Source of the DNA: Diphasiastrum complanatum | Taxonomy: Eukaryota; Streptophyta; Lycopodiopsida; Lycopodiales; Lycopodiaceae | Direction of reading: 5' to 3' | DNA: 64,000 nucleotides | NCBI GenBank assembly: GCA_029204225.1 | Contig: CM055114.1 | Coordinates: 11,905,634-11,969,633 of the forward strand | In this document: positions 12,019-21,105 of the stretch, one piece after another | Layout: each line of letters begins with the position of its first letter | Numbering within the stretch: the first letter of the stretch is position 1 | Notes under the pieces: generated by a model | Told to the model about the DNA's origin: nothing | Databases searched by the model: none | Seen by the model: only the letters and a program-made list of their open reading frames with translations | Position numbers and translations under genes: made by a program

Positions 12019-12507
12019 GTGAAAAACATACTGATGGAGAAAGACGTGTGGGAAGTCGTCATAGGTGATGAGAGAAGGCCGCCAAATGAAGCGGATATCA
12101 AAGTGTTCGACAAAAAGATGAGAAAAGCTTTGACCTTCATTAGCTTGTCAGCGAAGGATCACATCATTACCCACATTTGTGATGCTGTTACACCCATACA
12201 GGCATGGGATGTGCTAAAGGAGCAATTTGAGACGTCAAATCCGTCAAGAATCATGTTTCTGAAGTCAAAGCTGAATAGTGCCCGAATGGAACAAGGAGAG
12301 CACATTCAGAGATACATGACCAGAATCAAGACAATGAGGGATGAACCGCATTCTATTGCTGAGCGCATACGTGATGTGGAGCTGGTGCACAATGCATTGT
12401 GCGGCATTGCAGAACCCTATCAGATGTTTGTGAGCGGAATAGCATCAAGAGAAAGATTTCCAACCTTTGATAAGCTCATAGGAATCTTGATGCAGGAAGA
12501 GCAATGA
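12019..12507 (+). pseudogene. Gag (capsid part) of element D
   Basis: A 162-codon frame matches the copia Gag polyprotein domain: KVFDKKMRKAL, then IQAWDVLKEQFE, LKSKLNSARM, and the closing FDKLIGILMQEEQ, followed by TGA. In relatives the frame continues into the nucleocapsid. Here a further TAG follows at about 12547, and the knuckle CFHCSKKGHWKSEC (about 12667-12708) is reached in a shifted frame. The upstream start is unclear because the first residues of a usual Gag are missing or frameshifted before 12019. Confidence 0.85.
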
Positions 12508-12807
12508 CGAGAAATGGTGAAAGCTAGACATCAAAATACTGACAATTAGACACTTGCGACACACCAAAAACAAGGCAAGGGCAAGGGCAAGAAGAAATCT
12601 AAGAAGTAATTTGCCAAGACTCAGGAGGATGAGAGATCTTCCACTAAGACCAAGAAGAAAGGCAAGTGCTTCCATTGTAGTAAAAAGGGCCATTGGAAGA
12701 GTGAATGTCGTAAATTCCTGGCGGAACAAGGCAAGGAGAAACCAAAGCAAGCAGGTAACCTTGTCGATGAGGGTGAGATTGAAGACTTTAGCATCTTCAT
12801 ATCTGCA

Positions 12808-14463
12808 TTGTCATCTAATCAAGATGATCAAGCGTGGTATATTCACTCGGGAGCCACAAGACACATGACAGATAACAAGAATTGGTTCAGTAGCTTGAAA
12901 GTGTTGGATAATGGAACGTCCGTTTCACAAGCAAATGGTGAGGTGTGCAAGATCAAGGGGATAGGCACCGTTTCAATCCAACTACCTGATGGCAAACGCA
13001 GGATGATCAGGGAGGTACTTTACGTACCAAGTTTGAAAAAAAATCTACTGTATGTTGGAGTCATTACTGATCAAAAGTTGAAAGTAGAATCTGCCCATGA
13101 TCGTTGCTTTGTGAAGGATGTGAACCAAAAGTTCAAGGTTATTGTGGATGGAGTAAGGGAGCCCAATACAACATTGTACAGGTTGAATGCTACAATCAAG
13201 GGGCAACATGGACTCGTATCGTCCATTCCATTGCAAATTGAGTTGTGGCATAAGAGGCTTGGTCACTTGAACTTGGGAAGCCTCAGTTTGATGAGGAAAT
13301 TGGAGATGGTAACAAGATTGCCTACTATAGAAGACCACTTGAAATCGATGTGCGAATCATGTGTATATGGGAAGCAACATCGAGAGAAGTTCAATAAAGA
13401 TGGTGTTGCAAGAGCAAAGAATATCCTGGATTTAATTCACATAGATTTATGCGGGCCTATGAGGACCATGTCCTTAGGTAAAGCCTTCTATTTCATGACC
13501 TTTATTGATGATATGTCACGTAAGACGTGGATCTACTTCTCGAAGAAGAAATCAGATGCATTTGACAATTTCAAGAGTTTCAAAGCATTGGTCGAAAATC
13601 AGACAGGTAGGATGATCAAAGTCCTAAGATTAGATAGTGGAGGTGAGTACAAGTCTAATGACTTCAATGATATTTGTGATCAATGTGGGATTAAAAGACA
13701 ATTTACGCAAGCTCATACTCCTGCTCTCAATGGTGTAGCTGAGCGCAAGAATCGTACGATTGTGAAAAGTGCCAGATCTATGCTAGTTGAGATGAAACCA
13801 CCAAAAGATTTTTGGTCAGAAGCATGCAGTACGGCAGTCTATCTTCAAAATAGAAGTCCTACCATCGTCATACCAAAGATAACACCAGAGAAAGCATTCA
13901 CGAAGAAGAAGCCAAAGGTGAACCACTTGCGAATCTTTGGACGTAAGGCCTTTGTACACATTCCTAAGGAAGAGAGACGTGAACTTGATGTGAAAGCTAT
14001 CAAGTGTATATTCCTAGGATATGATGAATGTGTGAAGGGCTATATATGTTTTGATCCAGTGGAAAACAAAATCCATGTAAGCCGTGATGTTATCTTTGAT
14101 GAATCCAAGATGTATGAAGACGAGGATGCTGAGAAGATAGACACATCCAGTGGGAAAGATGGTATAGTGATGATACCTTCTGATGATGATCCATTCATTG
14201 ACCTTCCAAGTGATGAACATGAGAATACGTCTCAAGATACTACTAAACCTCAAGAGAGAGGTTGGAGAGGTAGAGACAAACCTTTTGGTGCAAGAAGGAT
14301 TGAAGTTGCAGGTGACAAATGCAAGGAGAAGGATGTATCGTGGGATACATTTTCACCAGGAAGCCGATCACCTGATAGGAAGCTCCCTAAGTGGTTTGAG
14401 AGATTGTTGGAGAGCCGCGACATGGATGACTTTCCAGGATCATCTAGCCAGGGAGAGCTATGA
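12808..14463 (+). CDS. Protease / GAG-pre-integrase / integrase of element D (protease Asp lost)
   Basis: A 551-codon open frame. Residues 10-20 read WYIHSGATRHM. The copia protease active site is normally DSGA, so the catalytic Asp is His (a GAC-to-CAC type change). The zinc-binding HHCC region lies at about residues 146-195 (LWHKRLGHLN ... CESCVYGKQ). The integrase core has Asp in HIDLCGP, Asp in LRLDSGGEY and Glu in NGVAERKNR, all present. The C-terminal region IFLGYDECVKGY and the tail to DDFPG follow. The frame ends in the linker that normally leads into reverse transcriptase. The annotated Met is probably not a true start, because in relatives this is one polyprotein with Gag. Confidence 0.88.
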   Translation: MSSNQDDQAWYIHSGATRHMTDNKNWFSSLKVLDNGTSVSQANGEVCKIKGIGTVSIQLPDGKRRMIREVLYVPSLKKNLLYVGVITDQKLKVESAHDRCFVKDVNQKFKVIVDGVREPNTTLYRLNATIKGQHGLVSSIPLQIELWHKRLGHLNLGSLSLMRKLEMVTRLPTIEDHLKSMCESCVYGKQHREKFNKDGVARAKNILDLIHIDLCGPMRTMSLGKAFYFMTFIDDMSRKTWIYFSKKKSDAFDNFKSFKALVENQTGRMIKVLRLDSGGEYKSNDFNDICDQCGIKRQFTQAHTPALNGVAERKNRTIVKSARSMLVEMKPPKDFWSEACSTAVYLQNRSPTIVIPKITPEKAFTKKKPKVNHLRIFGRKAFVHIPKEERRELDVKAIKCIFLGYDECVKGYICFDPVENKIHVSRDVIFDESKMYEDEDAEKIDTSSGKDGIVMIPSDDDPFIDLPSDEHENTSQDTTKPQERGWRGRDKPFGARRIEVAGDKCKEKDVSWDTFSPGSRSPDRKLPKWFERLLESRDMDDFPGSSSQGEL

Positions 14464-14548
14464 AGATCAACAAGAGAGAAGACACAACCTGAAAGGTATG
14501 AAGCAAATTATGCTCTCTTATCTAGAGGTGTGACAAAAAGGACACAAA

Positions 14549-15355
14549 GTGGGTTTAACACAGGTGAAGTACGTCAAAGAGTTTCTGCACAGGTTTAGGT
14601 TGCAGGATTGCAAACCAATGAATACTCCTATTGAACCAGGTAAAAAGCTTTCTAAGCTTGATGAGTCACAGTCATTTGATGCTACACTGTATAGGCAGTT
14701 AGTAGGGAGCTTGATTTACCTTACCATAACTAGACCAGATATATACTATGTTGTTGGCATTGTAAGTCAGTTTATGGAAGCACCTACAGAAACACATTGG
14801 AAGGCAACTAAACGTATTTTGCGTTATGTGAAAGGCACTTCAGATTATGGCTTGATCTACAAGAAGCATGATGGTTTACCTGAGTTGTGTGGCTATGTGA
14901 ATGCGGACTGGGGAGGTGACTATGATGATCGTAGATCCACCACAGGATATATATTTCAGTTTTGTGGTAGTCGCTTTTCCTGGTCTAGTAAGAAGCAAAG
15001 TACAATTGCTCTTTCCACCACAGAACCAGAGTATAAGGCAATGTGTAGTGCTACACAAGAAGCTATATGGTTCAGACAAATCTTGGAAGAAATTGGCATG
15101 AACCAGAAAAATCCCACAACTTTACATAGCGACAGTCAAAGTGGCATTCAGCTAGCAAAGAATCCAGTGTTCCATGCGAGAACTAAACACATTGAGATTC
15201 AGTATCACTTTATACATGAGAGGCTGCTGAGTCGTGAAATTCATGTTGTTCATTGTAGCACAGAAGAACAACTAGCTAATATTTTCACTAAGCCACTTGT
15301 TGGAGAAAAGTTTGATAAGTTTAGATCAAAGCTTTCTATACTTAAAGTTTGTTGA
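14549..15355 (+). CDS. RNase H part of element D; reverse-transcriptase core missing
   Basis: A 268-codon frame begins in the connection region (TQVKYVKEFLHRFRLQDCKP) and runs through LVGSLIYLTITRPD, the RNase H block (GYVNADWGGDYDDRRSTTGY, STTEPEYKAM, LHSDSQSGIQL) and the usual copia C-terminus (LANIFTKPLVG). The previous frame ends within the Gag-Pol linker (RYEANYALLS near 14498-14527), so roughly 250 residues holding the reverse-transcriptase fingers, palm and YVDD box are gone. The junction is within about 14520-14560. Confidence 0.88.
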   Translation: MGLTQVKYVKEFLHRFRLQDCKPMNTPIEPGKKLSKLDESQSFDATLYRQLVGSLIYLTITRPDIYYVVGIVSQFMEAPTETHWKATKRILRYVKGTSDYGLIYKKHDGLPELCGYVNADWGGDYDDRRSTTGYIFQFCGSRFSWSSKKQSTIALSTTEPEYKAMCSATQEAIWFRQILEEIGMNQKNPTTLHSDSQSGIQLAKNPVFHARTKHIEIQYHFIHERLLSREIHVVHCSTEEQLANIFTKPLVGEKFDKFRSKLSILKVC

Positions 15356-15400
15356 CTTTAAAGCTATGTATATGAGTGTATAAAAAGTAGACTCTACTTT

Positions 15401-15409
15401 AAGGGAGAG
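15401..15409 (+). promoter_or_regulatory. Polypurine tract of element D
   Basis: The purine run aagggagag ends exactly where the 3' LTR begins. It is the expected second-strand primer site and supports the LTR left edge at 15410. Confidence 0.8.
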
Positions 15410-15683
15410 AGTTAGAATTAAAGTAGAATCATTGTGCTACTGTACTGTGGGTCCTACCGATTGATAAAGATCAGTTGGCCTCTCCACAAGGCAAGTCGAA
15501 GGGACACGCGTCCCGCCAATGGCAACCTGGGTCATGCATGGGTTGCCTGAGCAAACAACTATATGTACAGTGTAATTTCATTTTGAGAAATACAGTTGCT
15601 ACGTGAGTTTGTTGTGGAGAGTGTTTTCTGTCTATTTTATTGTGTAGCATGATCTGTGTTCTTGTTCGAAGCAAATTCTAAGT
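15410..15683 (+). repeat. 3' LTR of element D
   Basis: Direct copy of 10432-10705 with the same agttagaatt...aattctaagt ends, followed by the target duplication gctat at 15684-15688. Confidence 0.92.
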
Positions 15684-16303
15684 GCTATCAATGCTCATTG
15701 GAGAAGGGGTTACATTTTGTACTTCATTTGTCAAATTCTGTGATGAATTTGCTTTGAAATCTAAAAAATTGAATGAATGGTATTTGTCATATCTACTTAC
15801 TTTTAAATGTGCTAGAAGTAATAATGATATCTTCATTGATAAATTGAAAGATTGTGACTTCATTTTCAAAGAGGCATGACACTTATCTCCATAAAAAAGT
15901 TTTTGGCCTTATTAGTTTCAAGCTCAACAAGTATGTAATGCAAATTACTAGTGGTAAGCAATTGTGGACTAGTCAATTTGGCATAAATGATCTTGGTGGC
16001 TTTTTTGTTGACTTGAAAGATTATCATTTTGAGAAGGAGAACATTCAGGTTTTGAGACTTGAAAACAAAGTTCTTGAGATTTTTGAAGAAGATCATGGTT
16101 TGGATTCATGTTATCATCAACACCAAGAGGGAGTGGGCATGATGAAGGAAAAAGACATCAAGGAGGAACCCGAGAAGGAGCGCTTGTCTCCAGGAAAAAG
16201 AGACCTGAATCTACATCATTATGAAGGCTTGAGTAAAGAGAAGGCTCATCAAGGAAGTTTCTTCATATCTCCTTTTACTCATCTTACTTTATGTTTGATA
16301 TAA
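15684..16303 (+). pseudogene. Element C1, 3' part: copy of the unknown copia-borne module
   Basis: Continuation of C1 after the D insertion. The first frame (to 15879) ends NNDIFIDKLKDCDFIFKEA. A second frame (15854-16303) continues HDTYLHKKVFGLISFKLN. Joined, these align with the module repeated in element G (SDLFTHSLKICLFSSIEA and DTYLHNEVFSLIGSEIS). The stretch corresponding to NCKLFMRVSESSSQ is deleted, which causes the frame change. Further downstream are QLWTSQFGINDL and an acidic/basic tail (KEKDIKEEPEKERLS). No integrase core, reverse transcriptase or RNase H follows before the LTR. Function unknown. Confidence 0.6.
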
Positions 16304-16439
16304 AGCATGTCATGAATTTGACAATGTTCTTTGATGATGCTAGTATGAACATTGTTTTTCATTCTATATCTTATGATGATGAGATAGTGCTCACTACTTT
16401 ATGATTGGAGTTTCAAAGAAGGATGAAAAGGCCTCATTT

Positions 16440-16823
16440 TGTGACCTATTCACTATTGAATTTCCAAGGAATGAAGACCTTCATTGAAAGGATGACAATT
16501 TGGCTTTCATTGTTTTGTTGGATGAAGTCAAGATGGTGACATTTCAAACTTTGGTTGTATATGCTTCACACCAAAGTTGGTTTTTGTGGCAAGCTACTAT
16601 TTTTCATTATTATTGTGAGGAGGAGACTCTCATTTTTCAGCCCAGGATGTTCATTCAACAACCTATTGAAGACAAAGCTTGGATCTTGAAGACAATCTTT
16701 GTTGAGCTCTCACTAGATTTGATGACTTGGAGCTCAAATCATATTCTTATCATGATGAGTGATCATACTCGCTCCACACAACAAGAACCTAAAAATTATG
16801 TTGTTTCATGTATTAATTGTTAA
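16440..16823 (+). pseudogene. Element C1: possible second module copy
   Basis: Two overlapping frames, one with LNFQGMKTFIERMTIWLSLF (from about 16454) and one with LLDEVKMVTFQTLVVYASHQSW (from 16500), resemble the start of the second module of element G (LTFQGKEEHI ... SFDESICFSEIIASQNW). The match is modest and frameshifted. It runs almost to the LTR of C1. Confidence 0.35.
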
Positions 16824-16858
16824 TCTAGGATAGTCTCATCAAGCTAAATTGTGAGGAG

Positions 16859-17300
16859 TGTTGAAATTTCACAATTCTAGCTTGACTAGTTTTGATGTAT
16901 TATGTGTAATTCCACTCGTATGTGATGATGTGGCATTGGCCACATGGATAGATGCTTAGAAAAACTTCAAAATGTTCCTATTCCTCATTTGAGATCTTTT
17001 AGAATCATTTCATGTGAGAACAAAAGGCCATTTTAGCCTTGGAGAGGTTGTAGGGCCAAAAATAAAAAAATTTGCATTGTTGAGGGATCTCACTCTCATG
17101 AGATCAAGATTAGGGCTAAAGGGCCATATTAGGGTTATGATAATAGGGTTAGGTCTTGAGGTGGAGGAATATTGGAGCCTAAGTTACATTAGGTGGGAAC
17201 TGTTGCTCCTACCCTCATACTTCAGATTCATTTCCAATGGAAAACTGGTAAGTAGTTGTAAACAGCTTATACAAACAATTAGTCATATAATAGCTATTCT
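16859..17300 (+). repeat. 3' LTR of element C1 (right end not defined)
   Basis: aattgtgaggag ends at 16858 and is followed by TGTTGAAATTTCACAATTC. The same arrangement, caagctagatttttgaggag followed by TGTGAAAAATGC, lies at the 3' end of element G (minus strand, 58034). C1 and G therefore share an LTR family. I could not find a matching 5' LTR by eye, so the right end is a guess. Confidence 0.5.
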
Positions 17301-17757
17301 TAGATTTTATTTCTAAATGCAATATCATTTGTGTCAATTTCTTGCAAAAACATAAAAGACATGAGCTTGAGATCAAATGAGAGATATTGGCGAAACTCTC
17401 CAAATAGTGGGGGAACAATGAAATCTACTATCAAAGAAATGCAAGTCCGTCATCATTATGAAATCGAAAACAAGATACTTGTTTCATGTCTGTGTAGAAA
17501 TTGCAATACAGTTTTATTACAAAGACATAGTTTGATTGTAACAATTCATATTATATCAATGAAAATCCCAGAAAATGGATTGTGTACATGTAAAATTGTA
17601 TCTATCTTTTGATGATAATATATACATGTTTACGTATACTTGAAATTCTATAAAATACTTTGAAAAGTCAAACTCTAAGTCTAATATGAAAATTGGCCTC
17701 AATTGTCAAATATACAAATATGACCAAAATAGCAAAACTAGTTGAAATTTCTCACAC

Positions 17758-17950
17758 CTTGTTGATCGTATATCATAAGATCTGCATCTTGAGCAACTTG
17801 AAAGGCTGTTAGAGCAGGAGCATCTTTCTTTCTAGCACCTTTGGTGATCTCAATTTCTAGAACAAAACTTTTGTCGTTCATAACAAATTTTTTGATCAAC
17901 TCTTGTCCCAGTCTGTACACTTCATCAAGGTTGTATGGGTCAATAGTGCA
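17758..17950 (-). pseudogene. Orphan host-type exon, intact frame
   Basis: On the minus strand a clean acceptor (aatgacag before 17950) and donor (gtgtgag from 17757) enclose 193 bases that are open in one frame for 64 codons, phase 0 in and phase 1 out. The peptide begins CTIDPYNLDEVYRLGQELIK and continues with EIEITKGARKKDAPALTAF and ends near DADLMIYDQQ. It has the composition of a conserved cytosolic protein and no retrotransposon features. I do not recognise the family and saw no neighbouring exons. It could be an exon of a gene with long introns, a pseudogene relic, or an exon captured by a transposon. Confidence 0.5.
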
Positions 17951-18009
17951 CTGTCATTGCCAATAAGATGGATGAGTAATAGCCTGTGGGGGATGGAATA
18001 CAAGTCCTA

Positions 18010-18235
18010 AGGGGCATTTCAATGGAGCTCGGGAGTATTAAGGAAAGAAGTACCTTACAGGGAAGTAGCCTATGAAAATATCAATTTCGTGTAATTGATG
18101 GCCCAAGCATAGCATCCTACGCGTATAAGCCCATCTTGAAGAGCCGTCAGTAGATAAGTTGTGTTAGGCCCCAAGTTTGGCACCCTGCATGCATAAGTCC
18201 AACTTGTGGTGCCATTAGTCAGTAGGGGGCATGAA
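18010..18235. repeat. Short degenerate tandem repeat
   Basis: Two ~60-bp units, each starting ggccc(c)aag, then a tagcatcctacgcgtataag / tggcaccctgcatgcataag block and ending gccrtyagtmrgta, follow each other at about 18100-18235. No gene is visible. Confidence 0.35.
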
Positions 18236-18607
18236 ACCAATTTTTGCAAGTCTCAAGGCTTAAACTTAGACATAAAAAAGTATGCAAAAGTCAATGTCAA
18301 GATTCTAAAAAGAACTTGCATTCTATATTGAGACTTGAAATTCCTAGTCCCATAAGTAGGTGTGGAAATGACACTCCACAAGCTTCCATAAAGAGAAGCT
18401 TTTTTTTATGTTATTTCTATCCTTAATGCAAGAGAGCTAAGTGCTACCATTTTGAGTCCACCTGTGCTAAATTTGGTGCGTGACTAATTATAGTGTGGCT
18501 TTATGCTAATTGCTTTTGCTTCTAAGTTCTTGCTATTTTAGCCCATGTTAGCATATGTGCTTAATCATTGTGTGTTGCTAGTTTAGTGAAGCTTTTTAGA
18601 GAGTCTG

Positions 18608-18852
<245 letters not shown>

Positions 18853-19037
18853 TTTTGGTTTTAAAGTTAGTACTATTTGGTTTTAGTTGTGTTTTCAAGG
18901 CATCTTGCTTGCAACTAGAAACAGTGTTAACTCTTTTGTTTTGCATGCATTTTCAAGGCTCCTAGGTTCGAGCCCTACTTCTCGTGCTACAAATGATTCA
19001 GAAGGAGAAGGTGAAAGCCTTTCACTTCTTGACAACA

Positions 19038-19056
19038 TTGGCGTTGTTGTCGGGGA
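19038..19056 (+). promoter_or_regulatory. Gypsy-type primer-binding site (decayed)
   Basis: ttggcgttgttgtcgggga resembles the plant Ty3/gypsy primer site TTGGCGCCGTTG.CGGGGA (tRNA-Asp type), with C-to-T changes in the GCC. It suggests an LTR ending near 19037. No gag can be read downstream. Confidence 0.45.
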
Positions 19057-19673
19057 GCCAAATGCTTGCTAACTTCTGTTGTTTTCCATTTTTTTCTACT
19101 TTCTATGTTGTAGGGACTGGTCACTAGTTTTTAGTGGTTACTTTGCAAAAAAATTTATGACCGTTATGCTTGTGGTTTGGGTGTTTTGAGCATATGCATG
19201 TGAAGAACTATCATGAAACTATCATTCCCCCACAAAACAGTGCAAAAAACAGCCTTCAAACTAATTTTAAACCATCATGAATCTGCCTCCCCAAATCTGA
19301 CTGTGGCAACTTGACACAAACTGCCAAGCAGGATCTTGAATCCCCAATTGATGTTTGGAGGCCTAAATCTTGTCAACTTGACTCACCTTATTGACAGAAG
19401 ATAAAGCAGACCTTGAACTACCATCTCTCAGAGGGGCGAGCCAGATCAGTAAGATTTGAAGATTTTACTAAGAAAAACAATACCTTGGACCTGTTTTGGA
19501 TCCCTAGAGCTCCAAATTGGCTCAACTTGGCTCGCCTAGCTCAAATTAGAGAGACAATTACTTGCTGAAGACTGTATCAAAAGGGCGAGCCAAGAGCTTG
19601 CACAATTCCTGAGATATCTGTCTTCAAAGTTTTTGAGAAACTTGCCTTTACAGCCTCAGTAAAAACCCATCTT

Positions 19674-20344
19674 GGCTCGCATCCTTCATCATTCATAGAT
19701 CTCATTGAGCCAACTACACTACCCAAAGGACGAGCCAAGATCCCAAGTACTCATCATTCTAGATTGGAAAGTGTGAAAATCCTGATTTTTGCACTTTCTG
19801 GGACCCCAAACAGCCTATCAACTGGGATAAAGGGCTGTATAAATCCCAAAGAGTCATATCTCACTACTCTCTCAAGCTCTCCGCCTATTTGCAGGTTGCA
19901 TTCCCCACTCAAGAAGAGCTTAACTTGAGTCAAAAGAGCCAAGACACCCAAAGCATCAACCAAAAAGTCAAAAAATCCCAAACATACTACTTTTGACCTA
20001 CAAGCTTAAATTTTGAATATGTTGGCTCGCCTCTTTTGCCATTGATAGATCTCATTGAGCCCAGTACACTGTCCGTACGGCGGGCCAAGGGCCGAAGTAC
20101 TCATCATTCTACATTGGAAAGTATGAAAATCTTGATTTTTGCACTTTTTGGGATCCCCAAATCTGGTAGACTTTTTGTGAGTGTCATATCTCATTGTTCC
20201 CTCAAGGTCTTGGTTCGAGTATTTGAGAAAACCCAAAATTTACTATTTTTGGCCTACAAGCTTCAATTTTGGAGATTTTGACTCGTCTCTTTCAAATTTG
20301 AGAGACCTAATACACATCTTGACATCCCCAGAAGGACGAGCCAT
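19674..20344. repeat. ~350-bp degenerate tandem repeat
   Basis: Unit 1 (19674-20023) and unit 2 (20024-20279) share, in order, ggctcgc, tagatctcattgagcc, gagccaag-like, aagtactcatcattcta, ttggaaagt, gatttttgcacttt, gtcatatctca and caagctt. Unit 3 starts at 20280 and is partial. Related ggctcgcc/ggcgagcc blocks at 19430-19680 suggest older units to the left. Both GGCTCG and its complement CGAGCC recur. No coding capacity. Confidence 0.75.
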
Positions 20345-20969
20345 ACCTCTGTAGTGGGTTTCTTTCCTTGCCTAACCTGAATCCAAGATCTAGTCAATCT
20401 AGCATCAAAGAGATGGAGTTAGTTGTCACACGGAGGTTCGTTCCCATGAGAGCGATAGTACAGTTCAGATTTCAACATGAATGGAGGATCTAACACTAAC
20501 ATCCATTAACACTAAGCATTAACACTACATCCATTAACCCTAAATCCACAACAATGATAGAAACTTCCTCTTCTCTCTTTCCTTTTCTCTCTCATAAAAA
20601 GCATAAGAGATAGCAATCCCAATAATGATCAAATCCAACAATTAGCAAATACAAAGGAAGCATGAGAAATGGAGGAAAAGAGAGGAGGAGCAAGGACATT
20701 CATCAATCCATTAATGAACATGAGGAGCAACTCAAGTTGGTCCCTTTTTATAGTAGAGAGGAGGACCCTGGCCTCTGAATCCTATTGGTCCAGTCTTGTC
20801 TCTTTTTTTATTCAAATTTAAAAAAGTTTGGGAACCATCAAAATTGGAGGGAAACCCAACTTTATTCACTAACTTGACATTTAGGCCATGCGACATTAAA
20901 AGTCCCGCAAAAAGGCCTAAAGTCCTTTTATTAACATTCTAATTAATCAAATAACTATGTGATCATTGG

Positions 20970-21100
20970 GTCGGACTTACACACACAGGGTGTCAAATCC
21001 CTCTCACTTATTAACTAGGGTTAGGGTCGCCTTGGGATCCGTAAACCCGCCAACAGTATCCCCCACCAAAACTGGTGACGGTCCCACGACACCTGCAATA
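20970..21100. repeat. Dispersed repeat (inverted partner at 56140-56250)
   Basis: agggtgtcaaatccctctcacttatt and the following ctagggttagggtcgccttg match the reverse complement of 56140-56250 (gggtgccaaatccctctcac, then ctatggttagcgttgcctcg). It lies at the 3' side of the decayed minus-strand coding region that ends at 21106, so it may belong to that element. Confidence 0.55.
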
Positions 21101-21105
21101 TGCAG

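Larger units (their letters stand above)
10432..15683 (+). mobile_element. Copia element D, complete ends, non-autonomous
   Basis: A 5252-bp LTR retrotransposon inserted into element C1. Both LTRs are 274 bp (10432-10705 and 15410-15683) and about 93% identical (19 differences counted by eye), so the insertion is not recent. The 5-bp target duplication GCTAT flanks it at 10427-10431 and 15684-15688. The primer-binding site follows the 5' LTR and the polypurine tract precedes the 3' LTR. Inside are gag, a zinc knuckle, protease, GAG-pre-integrase, integrase and RNase H. The reverse-transcriptase core is deleted and the protease catalytic Asp is replaced by His. It could move, if ever in this form, only with proteins from a relative. 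Confidence 0.93.
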
